Origin: Eremophila alpestris peregrina
Lineage: Eukaryota > Chordata > Aves > Passeriformes > Alaudidae
Assembly (NCBI GenBank): GCA_009792885.1
Contig: WMCF01000014.1
Location: 12,863,387-12,927,386 of the forward strand
Direction of reading: 5' to 3'
Length of the DNA stretch: 64,000 nt
Part shown: piece after piece, positions 51,035-62,000 of the stretch
How the letters are laid out: the number at the start of each line of letters is the position of its first letter
How positions within the stretch are numbered: position 1 is the stretch's first letter
Program-made: the position numbers and the translations under genes
The notes under the pieces: model-generated
Database searches by the model: none
Told to the model about the DNA's origin: nothing
What the model saw: the letters and a program-made list of their open reading frames with translations, nothing else

Positions 51035-51274
51035 GTATGTTCCCACTATATATGTTGTTTTTTGTGTAAAATTATGTGCAGTGTAATACTTGAAATGGTT
51101 AGCAGTGATTATTTTTATTTTTTTTAAAGCATCTTTAGTAGTAATTGTTTTGAGTGCTATCAAAATTATGTAAGGAATGCTATTTGTGGACTTCATGCAG
51201 AGTAGATGTATTAGTGGATCTCTATTTGAGACAAATGAAAGGGTGTCTATGAAGGAAGACCAGAACCATTCCCA

Positions 51275-51314
51275 GATTGATTTCTTTGCATTTGCAAATG
51301 CAAAGAAATCAATC
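51275..51314. repeat. Perfect 40-bp palindrome with POU-type half sites
   Basis: The left arm GATTGATTTCTTTGCATTTG (51275-51294) is followed without spacer by its exact reverse complement (51295-51314). The next outer pair (A and A) does not match, so the symmetry stops exactly at 40 bp. Each arm contains TTTGCAT, seven of eight bases of the POU octamer in reverse, and the centre is CATTTGCAAATG. It could be a cruciform-prone element, a dimeric POU binding site in an enhancer, or a minimal inverted-repeat element. Confidence 0.95.
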
Positions 51315-52290
51315 AGCCACTTTGACCTTGGGTTCCGTGTTGCAGTTGAAATAGGTTTTTTCCCCTGAACTCTATTGCAAAAAGCAGTATGTTAAGAAAT
51401 GAAAGATCAGAGAGAATAAGACAGTAAAGAGGCAGAATAAGAATTCATTCTTTCATTAAGATTGTTGCTCAGGGTTATACATCTTGAGTATTTTCTTATA
51501 GTGTTGGTGCCATCCTGTGAAGCATAGCTGGGTTGTACGATGAGCATATTGTAGGTGCCGGAAAATGTCACTATTAAAAATAAGGATTTGCACACATGCT
51601 GTGGTCTGGTAGATTGCTTCTGAAAACGAAGTGGAGGGGAGCTCTCTGGTTTGTTGCTCTGCTGTATCAGAAATGATATATCTGAGTGATGTCTGCTGGA
51701 TTAAAGCAGTGTATATTTTAGGCTTCTGGTTGCTTAGTGTGAACAGTGCTGTGCAAACACCCCAGGAGCTGCCAGGAACCATTTTGCATTTGACACATTC
51801 CCGTGTGGTTTCCTACCCTGTGCAGTGCTTTATGTCCCTGATTTGTGTAAGAGGAGCAGGGTGTCTTTATTCTTAATTTTTTTTTCTGAATGCTCCCAGG
51901 TTGAAGAGAGATATGAAGAGGACCTGGTTATTTCAGGTCAGTGCCTGGATTAACTTCTTGGCAAAAACTGGTTATGGATCATATACTGCCACCATCACAA
52001 AACACAGTAAGCCAGAGAGGGTATCTCTAGCTCTGTTTAGGTAAGATCAATTTCGTCTATGAAAAACAAAAGGAGAATCTCTGTGGAGAGGCGGGGGCTG
52101 AATGTAATATAATAACCACTTGTCAGAGAGATAGTTGATAGTAGTTAGCTTCTGAGGGAGTTACAGCCACTTAATGTGTCTCTAAAGACAGCCAGGGTGC
52201 ACTCACTGGAAGGATATTGGTGCATCTGTTGGCCAAAATATTTATTTTTGCTTAATATACCTATTGCAAAAATATAATATATACCTATTT

Positions 52291-52314
52291 TTTAATATAT
52301 ATATATATATATAT
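52291..52314. repeat. (AT)n microsatellite
   Basis: About eleven AT units in tandem, followed by a short CA/TA-rich stretch. Confidence 0.9.
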
Positions 52315-55035
52315 GCACACACATATATACATACCTATTGTTAAAATATGAGCGATAGGGACTTTAGAGAATATTGCCATAAACAATTGATGCCTTCATT
52401 TGGGTGTAGGGCCACAGTTGCTGTATAGCAGAGCTGGCACAATCTACAGGCATTACTGGCTGAAGGGGAACAAACAATTCATTAAGCATGATAGAGTATT
52501 TAATGTCTCTTATAGGTTTTGTAAGGTTCTTGTTCTGTCTTGGCTCTTCAGTTCTTGGATTTAGAGTTGCTATGCCAGCTGCAAATGCCTTATTATTTTA
52601 TGTTGAAATAAATAAATTGTATTAAAAAAAGTGCAACATAATAATTCTGAACCAGTTAATTTTAAAAGGAAATCTCATATTTCAAAGGCCAGCATCTTTT
52701 GTTTGGGGAAAATTATAAGTATAGAAGCCCTCTGTATCTTTAACTGAAAGGGTTTCTAATTTATGCTTGATTCTTCTGCTAGGTTAATGTTAATTAGTTT
52801 AACATATCACTCATAAAAGATGTCATAGTTGAGTCATTGTGTAGGTAACAAATCTTGCACTGGCTAGCAATGAAGAAATATTACCTCTATTAAAACCCAC
52901 ACTTAAACTGTGGAGTCAGTAAGGGCTCATGACATTTTGCAGTTATCCAGCTTAATGCATTTTAATGCCTTCAGTGGTGTGAGGTTTTTCCTTGGGAGGC
53001 TGTGTGAGGGATAAGCGAGGCAAGCCTTCAAATTATGCAGTCAGTATAAAGTGTAGCTTGTGCCAAGTGAGAAACCCAGCAAAAATCTGGCTGGGGTTGG
53101 GGCTCAGATACTTTTATATGAATTTAACCTTAAAACCCCCAAAAGTGTCCAGTGTTGGGTTACCCAAAGAAAGTGTACATTAACAGTGGTAAAAATGCTC
53201 AAATCTGCTTATATTTACAGCCCAAGTAATTAGATGTTAACAACACAGCTAAGTATGCATGCTCATAATTAGTTAACTAGTTTTATCCATTTCTGCCCTG
53301 AGAGAAGCATTAGAACTGGGCCTGTAGTGGAAAGCACATTCCAGTTGTGATTGTGGGGTGGTTAGTGTGGCTCTGTAATACTTTATTTCAAAATAATCCC
53401 CCAGCCTCTGGGAGTAGGTGATGCTGTGGTGTGCCAATACAGCAGTGAGCCTGCACTGAGTCCTGTCACCCAGCTCAGCTGGTACAGGTATTCCGGGGTA
53501 TGGGACGGGCAAAGCAAATCTGTCTGATTAAACCTCTAGCCAAAAGCTGCTGCCCATGTTTCTTTGTTTATTTAAGCCATCAGCATCTGAATGGCAACCA
53601 GCAACTGAGTGTTTGAGGATGTTGTTGCTTCCTCTGCCCGAGGAAGTCTGGGTGAGGAGAAGGTGTTGGATCTTGAAGGTCGGTGGAGTTTCACTTGAAC
53701 AGCACAGGCAGGCATGGCCAAGAGCTTTGCATCTGAAATATTAATGTAAAAAAGTTTAAACAGGCTGTAAGCACTTCCATGGCACAGGAGCAAGGCCTGT
53801 ATGTGGCAGGGAGTGTCTGAAACTTTATAGGGCAGCTCCAAATTAGTGAACCAGATGTGTTTTCTTGCAATCTGTGTTTGTTTCCCTGTGCAGCAGATCA
53901 CTGTAGCTTTGTGGCCAAGTAAACATGGTGAGGTTGATCAGAGAAAAGAGGGTTATTGCTGCTTATAAAAGTAAACAGCCACCATGTTCTAGCATCTCAC
54001 AGTCTGAACATCAACATAAATTAGGTTTTCTCTTTTAAGATTTTTCAGTTTCCTGCTAAATTTGGTGTTTCAGATCTGAGAAATGGCAGCTTTGCAGCAG
54101 GTGGAGCTGGCAGAAGAACAGGAGTGTTCTGCTTCCTTTCAAGTGATGTGTGTTTGAGCTCCTTCGGACCACTTGTCCTTCTGTACCCCAGGAGAAGGCC
54201 AATCTGGTGATTATTCATAGTGTGAGGATTCAATGGCATTTTGTTAATAAAAATACACAGTTCTTTGACATCCTGTTTTACATCTCCTAACACTTGTGTA
54301 TTTGGTGAGTGTCTCTGCAGATGGGTGAAGACATGGGACCAGCATCCCTTTGAAGTGACTGTAGTCTCCAGTATGTCACCCTGACCTTCCAATGAGTTCA
54401 TCACTGTTGTGTATGCAACTGTGAACATTAGGTTTCCTCTTGCTAAAGGAGACCTCTTTCTATGAACTGGTTGTTCTTACGGTGATGTTTTCCTGAGACT
54501 GTTCTCTTTTAGCTTCCTTAGCCATTTGCTCGTTCATTTGTTTGCAATTATAAATTCTGGTTACCATGAGACCTGAAAAATTGCAGCAAACAAGCGACTT
54601 CTTTCTGAATTTGCTTCTCACCTTGGATTTGCATTAAGCTTTCAGACTTCCCTTAATTTTAACCATGAAAACAGAATATATTACAGTAATTTTATTAACA
54701 TCAAAAGGCTTCAAATTGTTCACATGTAGCTCTTAAAATTTATAAAGCAGCAGTTTAAGACTTTGAAATTCTTAACAGATGCTCAGCTATGTTCTCAGTA
54801 TTTGAGCTTAAAGCAGAAAGAATTTAACTCAATTATAATAATGTAAACCTTTCCACTTTGCTTTGCATAATTAAATATTTTCATTTACATAGCACAGAAG
54901 TTTAACATTCTAAACAGGGTAGATAAGCAGAAGAAAAAGGCAGACAAAGATGCATCTTTAATGCATGCAGAGGAGTAATGCACATGCTGGTAATCTTACT
55001 GTGCTTATTAATAATAACTTTAAGTAGAAAGCCGT

Positions 55036-55043
55036 ATGCAAAT
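55036..55043 (+). promoter_or_regulatory. Perfect POU octamer ATGCAAAT in an AT-rich candidate element
   Basis: The exact octamer lies in a segment (about 54.82-55.09 kb) crowded with ATGCAT, TAATTA-like and TTAATATGCA words. Such clusters are common in developmental enhancers, but conservation could not be tested. Confidence 0.25.
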
Positions 55044-55639
55044 TCCTGTGAATATGGATTGTATTTAATATGCAGATTTTTTTGTTTTTTAATTTTGTGC
55101 ATCTTTGGAAGTATGCAGTAAGGTATATTTAAACTGGAGCAGGAATACAGAAACCTTGATATCTTCTACTTCTTGTTTTAAAACATTAATTAGTTAAAAT
55201 ATTAATTAATTAATTCGTGGAACAGGACTGAGGAAAATTAAGGTATCTTTGGCCATGTTGTGGATGCAAAAAATGGCTTGACTGTGACTCTGTGGAAGTC
55301 TGCCATCCCACTGGTGTAGCAAAAACTACACTGGAGGTGGTTATTACTGCCACTTTGGATAATGCTGTGTCTCAGACTCACCAGCCTTCTGTCAGAGCCA
55401 CTTCTCTGTGGTATAGTAAGAAACATCACGTGTTTTGGGGGCTTTAAAATAGACCCAAGATGTGCAAATAAACACTTGCACTTTCCTAAATTACTGCTGT
55501 CTGTCAGGTCCTGGTCAGCAAGATGCATCAGGCTGAAAGAAGTCGTTGCTGGTTTTGAAGCAATTTAGTGCAACTTCTTTTGGGTGGTTGCACTTGAATC
55601 TTCTTGAATGTGGGAGGATCAGTGATGTTCCCCTATAAC

Positions 55640-55660
55640 AAAATAAAATAAAATAAAATA
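55640..55660. repeat. (AAAAT)n microsatellite
   Basis: Four AAAAT units in perfect tandem. Confidence 0.9.
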
Positions 55661-56026
55661 CTTTTGATTCTCATGCTCCTAGATTCTCAAACTGTATAAT
55701 ATATCACAGCTTATGTCACACAATGTGGAAAAATACAGGTGTTAAATAAGAGAAAAAAAGCTTTTTTTTTTTTTTTAATGCCTTTTCTTTGCTTACCTTT
55801 AAACTTCCCCAGGTGATTGGCTTGCTCTGGTTGAAGGTCTTATATCAAAGGAGTTTGGTGGTTTACTTTAATTTTATATTTATTACATGCTTTAAATCTC
55901 AAAATTTAAGTGCCAATAAATAGGACACATGCAATAATTTTATGCATTACAATCAGAAGAAGATGGATTTTTATAAAAACTTGGGTTACATTAAACACTA
56001 TTTCCCATGTATTGATCTTAGGGCAT

Positions 56027-56063
56027 ATATTTCCACTATATTTCCACTAAGACATAGTGGAAA
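56027..56063. repeat. 11-bp tandem duplication leading into a 9-bp-stem hairpin
   Basis: ATATTTCCACT occurs twice in tandem (56027-56037 and 56038-56048). The second copy then pairs with TAGTGGAAA (56055-56063) across a five-base loop, with TTTCCACTA (56041-56049) as the left arm. Confidence 0.9.
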
Positions 56064-59000
56064 CCCAAGCAAAAGGGAGAAGAGAACACCTTTGTGTGTG
56101 TTTGTGTGTGCATTCATTGCAGTGCAGGGACTGGGGCAGGGGAACTTAAAAGAAGTTTGTGTGTTTACCTTTTTATTACATTTTCTCTAGGGTTCCTTAG
56201 GCAGTGAGCTTTGGAAAACTGTTTCGGTGGCACTTATGTTTCTGGAGATTTCTGTCAATTGCCTCGGTTTCTTCCATTCTTCCATTCTAGTGCACTATAA
56301 AACCTTTCGCCATATTTTTTGTTTTGTTTGGTGGGAATGGAGATAAGAGAGCAGAATGTAGGGGAAAATGAGAATTTGATTTCCAGTGAAGCAAAATTTC
56401 ATGTCCTAGAGCTGTTTCTGACAGCCATTCTTTTAATATAATGAGTGGCTCTTTGCTAACTGCAAATGCAGTGGTGTAGGTTACTTGCTTAAAGAACAAC
56501 TGAAGCTGCAAGGATCTCATAAACTTTGATATTCATGTTATCCCAAAAAACTTGTGGCAATATATGTGCTCTTGTTTTCTCTTGCCTCTGATCATTGGGG
56601 AGTGCTTAGATGTACTAAAAATTCTTTGGCACCTCTGAGCACCCTAAAAATAATTTTATTGGTAGGATTTTATTGGTAGAAAGGCAACTGGAGGCTGAGT
56701 GCAGACCTCTCTGAGTTTTTCATTACTGCTCATTTGGCTTTAGCTGTTGAGTATTTTGCCAGTTTTCTTTTCCATTCTTGCTTCATTAGACTTTGGCTGC
56801 TTTTCTGAAGGGTTATGAAAAGTTCTAATTATGAAGTAGCTGCTTAGCTCAGGAAATTGTAGTGTTCTCTAGATTTTTGAGTTGTTTTGTTGTTTAGGGG
56901 GAAAAATGGGATTATTTTGGTTTATATTGAATACATGTAGTAAATTTATTGGAGAGGTGTCAGTATTGTAGTCAGATTAGATAAGTTGTTTTTGTATATG
57001 AGGAGAACACATGGTTCTGTGCTTTTGGTTTCTCAACTGTATGTCTTAGGTGTGTTGCCTTCCAGCTGGTTTTCTGTTATCATATTATCTCTGGCTCTGT
57101 TTCTGCTCATTTGCACCTGGATTTTACCACACTGGGGCATGTCCTGGGAGATACAGAATCATTTCAGTATGTGACATTAGGCACTTGCCTAACTTCTTAT
57201 GTGTACGAGGTAGGATTTGGATTCTTTTGGTAAAGAATCCTGGGCAGAGAGCTCTGTGTAGAAGGTAGGAAAATACCTTTCTTGGTTGCTGGATTTTGTC
57301 TGCAATTAGCTTATGCTATTGGCTTAATTTACTACAGAAGCAGTGTGTTGCTGCTTTACTAAGCCTTTCTCTCTCCCTTAAAGTAATTGTGTGCCCATTT
57401 CCCATTTAAAAGCTAAACAAAAAGCCTGGCATTCCAAAAATAATAGTGGAATATTAGGCCTAGGGTTCTCTGGAGTGTAGCCACTTATTTGTGTGGTAGG
57501 TGCAATTTTCTTGTTTTTGTCCAATGGTTTAGGGAGTGTCTGTGCACTTTCCACTTCCCAAGTCATTAGTGATTTGTGGCTGATTTGGTCCAAGTTTAAC
57601 TATTGCCTGTAATCTCTGGGGATTAGAATTCCTAGATGTTTTAATACCTGTAACTGTTACTTGAAACTGCAGTAAGTAAGCAAGTCCTGATTTATGAGCA
57701 CTCAATTAATCTTAATGCCTGGGATTTGTTCCAGTAAATTCACACATCTGGGTGAGTGCCCAAGGTTTCCAAAGAATTCTTAAAATTTGCTTATTGACCT
57801 TTGAGTACTGGAGAGTAGGACCAGGATATCATCCTCATAAAACAGTTCACCTGTGGGACCTGTTTTAGTACTTTTTAATATCTTTCAGACCACATCTCTT
57901 ATTATGTTGAAGAGGGGCAGGGGGAGCAGTTGTTTTTGCTGTGTTCTTGGTTTTGAGAAGTATGGGGGGTAGCTGTTTTTTTTTTGGTTGGTTTTTGTTT
58001 TGTTTTGTTTTGTTTTTGAATGCAGTTTGAAAAACAGACCCCTCCACAGCAGTTTAATCCAATTGAGAGTTGGTCAGTGTATCTCATTTTCATAAGAACT
58101 CTGATGGGATAATCCCAGGTAACCCCATCGTAAGCTCTTCTCAGCATCTGGCAATAGTCCTGATGAGTGTTGTGATACTGCAGGTTGCTTGATTAGTTGC
58201 TTGAGGTTATCTGGTCCAGATCTGGGTGCATTAAATCTAACCCCATTTTTATTATTTCTGAATGCTAATTTATTAATCTTAAAAAGTGGATGGTGGTGGG
58301 GGAAGCTGTGGCTTGGAGTCTCTCTGTGGTGGGACTTAGGCTGCATGCTGGAGGAGTGAAGTAGTACCACAGCAGAGAAAGGCCATGTTAGGAAACGGTT
58401 AAAAATGGACACATCACTCCATGGGATCATGATCCTTGGTGATGAAGTTGTGATTCATTTGAAACGTGCTCAGTTGATGGCACCTATCCCTGGCTGGATT
58501 CCAATGGATGTAGCTGTTTCTTCATGGCTGTGAGAAACAGGCATCCTCTCCCTGGGCGCATTGTGGTAAAAACATTTGCTTTGCTTTCAGCATTGCCTAG
58601 GGTTTTCCTAGTTGCTTCTCTATTTGGATCCTTTTCTCCCTGGACTGAGTGATGCTTCTGAAATGCAGGGCACTGAAGTCCCACGAAGGATTCTCCTTCC
58701 CTCTGCACCAGTTGTACCAATTGGAATGGGAATATAATGTGGGGATCTGTCTCTGCAGAGTATCTGAGCTGAGAATTTTACATTCCTCTCTGAGATTTTT
58801 CTTTTTTGCCTGTGTGGTGGGAATTTGATTTTATTTTTTTTCCCCATTGGTTCTGATAATTTTGCTGTAGGAGGTAATACACAGGGGAGGACTGTCTATC
58901 ATTTTTATGTGGTAGCTCTTAATCATTATACCAGGAGTTTTAATTTCAATTTGGGTACTCTGATAAGTTTCAACCTGTGTGCTCTATGATCAGGATTTCT

Positions 59001-62000
59001 GAATGTTATGTGTGCTGTTTTGTTGTTTTGAGTTTTGTTGTTTAGTTGGTTTGTGCGTGTGTATTTGTTTAGTTGGTTTTTTATGTTTTGGGTAGATTTT
59101 ATTTTTTGGTCTCCCCCCCTTCATTCCTTTGCTTTTGTAATATCACTGTTGGAATTGGAATCCTTGAAGGTCTCTTGTTTGCTGTGAACGAAATCCACAA
59201 ATTCAGTACCTGGGAGAAGCAAGCTATCAATTTCTTACTCCTTTTCCCTGTTCTTTGCATGGGGGAGTTTCAGTGAACAGCTGCATTTGCTTGGCATTGC
59301 ATTGTCTATTTCACTATAATTTTGCCTTGCTGTTTGTATCTACACCTAATCTGAAGGTGTGAATATGGAAATCATATTTTGCCCGCCTATAAAAGGAAAG
59401 ATTTTGCAGTATTGGTAAGGACAGGGAAGAAGTAGGGGCAGGAATAATGATATTTAGTCAAAGTTTTGTCTCTTGGATGGAAAAAGTTACTACAAATGCA
59501 TTAGAACTTTTTTTTTGTGGTACAGTCAAATGCAAGAGTATGCACAAAAAAAATGGCTATGCAATTGGTAACTCAGAGGCTTTACTGTAGTGAGTATAAG
59601 TGGTTTGATTCAAGGCTGTTGTGCTTGAGATCCTCCCTGAGCTGTTGTGGGCACTTCAGGAGAAGTGTGGGAACAGGAAGAGTTCGTACTTGTGCTTTCA
59701 CAGTTTCCAGTGATTTATGGCTTGAGCTTGCTTGAGTGAAAGTGTCTTTGTAGTTCATCATTCATCATCTGAGGATTTTTATTCCCATCACTTTTGGAAC
59801 CAATCAGAAGTGGTAGTATTCACTGCACCCAGTGGTGCTGAATTCCACAGTGGACTTCATGTGAAGAAATTTAATTTTGTTTGATTTGAACCTGCTATGA
59901 GCTGGTTCTTCCAGTGCCCCTCTGCTGTTGTAATAATAAAGGTAATTGTTTCCTGCTTGCCTTATCCTGCCAGCAAGGACCTTGCAGAAGAAGAAATGAG
60001 GTTTTATGTAGGGATACAGCTTTAATGTTTTTGTTGTTGTCATATTCCATATGCATTCCATATTAATGATAATTAATAACATTCCACGTTTCCTTTAGAA
60101 CTGCTACAGAGAATTAAAGTATCTATTAAAATAATCTGGTGCTGCCACAAAACTTTGTTCCTTACTGGCAGGACTCACAGCTATCTATGTAAAGGGAATA
60201 CCCGGTGTGCCTTGTCATCCTCTCGCTCCACATTTGTGTTTTGTTGTTTTTTACTCAATGTCACCTCTAACTTAAATGTTGTAGTCACTGAAGATGCTGA
60301 TAACATTTTTCAGAGGTGAAAGAAACACTCATCAGAATAAAGCTGAAAAGCCTTAGCCCTTCTGAGCTGTCTTAGCTGACAGTGTGGACCAAAGAGGAGC
60401 TGGAAGGGCTCATTCCTCTGGGAGGTAGCAGGTACAAGAATCTGCAGAGTAGAGGTAGCGTGTTCTCACTGTTGGCTAAAAATACAGAAACTGGTTTTTA
60501 TTTTTGTATCTAGTATAACTAAATAAAAAGGAATATTTTTTGCTACTTAGAGGCATTGGTGGAACAAAGGATTTTAAACAAATCATCTTATTGTTGAGTC
60601 ATTACTATTTTGACAAGTATCTGTAGCAGAAAATTGGTGTGTGGTTTTTTGCATGTTTTCTGCTATATTTTTATTTAAAAAAAAAAGTTATTTCTCTGAC
60701 AGCCATATATTTTTGGCTCCTGAGAGTTTCACAGAAAAAAGAGTAAAATAATTCTCCCGATGAAATCCACCTAAATTTTTCATATAGAGAAAACGTCCTG
60801 AGGATGGAGAAGGAAAGCAACTAGAAGCTTCAAGTGCATTTGGGGAGAGCTAGTGGTGCTGTCCTAAAACTATGCCAAAGTCAATGAAAATACCTTATTT
60901 CTTTGTTAGCTGAGCAAGATGTATAGCTACAGCATGCTAAGATGGAGGCTGCTGTCATCATGCCTGGATACGAACTCGACAGACAGGGAAGAGTTCAAGG
61001 ATTAATGGGAACTGTGAAGTAGCAGCTGAGAGGAGAGACATTAAGAACAGGGAGCATTCCCATGCATATTACAGCTATTGGAAGTATTTTTTGTGTCAGC
61101 TTTCAGTGTGTTGTTTGTAAATTGCATACAGACCCAAGTGATATCTGATAGTTTCAGATGTGTTTCCTATTGATTCCTATTGATTCCCGAAAAGAAAAAA
61201 AAAAAAGCTAAAAGTCAGTCAGATTGTGTGTTCTACTCTGTTGCAAAGGAAAAATAAAGATTACACTTTTGGTTTGGTTATATGTTCAACCACTAGAGCT
61301 GCTTCAGAGAGCTATAAAGCAGACAGCCAGACAGTGTACGCCATCCTTTATTACCAATTTAACTATGTCCATTCTGGGCAGTATTTTGATTAAAGAAATT
61401 TGAATTGTGATTAAGATGTTAAACTTTTTGAAGAAGTGGTATGAAAGTCACTTAAAATCAAAAAGATCAAAACAGGAAGATCAGAGCTCTTCTGAACTGG
61501 TTTCAGAGGAATGGTGTGGCTAAAGAAGTCATTAGTTCTTTTTGCATAACCAAGAGTAAACCACAAACCTTGCCAAAGAACCCATCTTGGCTGTATAGGG
61601 AAAAACTGAGCCCTGCAAGCAAAGCAGGCATGAGTCAGTTAAATTGCTGTTGCTAGAAGTGTTTTTCCCCTGTAGAGATGGTCCAGCTGATTGTAATTTG
61701 TGCAAATTGTCTTGTAAGTTCAGTGAACTTGAGTTTCAGGCACTGTGGATTTAAATTTCTAATGTTTAGACTTCAGTAGCTATGTCTAACAGGTTGGTGC
61801 ATCTATGTAAAAATTAGGAAGTACCTTTTAAAAAGAATGTGGAATCAGATTGATCTTGTGTTAGCCATGTTAAATTATTGAACAGCATTGACAGGGCATG
61901 GGCCATCACCTGCTGGCACTCTCTTCAAGAAGTGGCAGAAGAAACTCTGGCTGCACTGTTAGAAACTGATCTCAGTCACCAGAGGCTTGTAGATGTGTAA

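Larger units (their letters stand above)
42401..51274. other. Non-coding sequence downstream of the third CpG-rich block
   Basis: A long pyrimidine-rich stretch on the + strand runs from about 42.57 to 43.14 kb. Further on, for example 46.2-46.7 and 48.4-48.7 kb, G greatly exceeds C on the + strand. Several minus-strand frames occur at 45930-46289, 46782-47036, 47598-47879 and 48358-48651 without recognisable domains. The region could be an intron of the candidate lncRNA or contain a decayed repeat. No exon can be called. Confidence 0.5.

Noticed and set aside
57200..58860. Possible decayed retroviral polymerase on the minus strand, suggested by a Y-x-D-D-like tetrapeptide
   Set aside because: The short motif is not supported by other recognisable motifs at the right spacing, frames are short and interrupted, and chance is sufficient. 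A protein-profile search would settle it.
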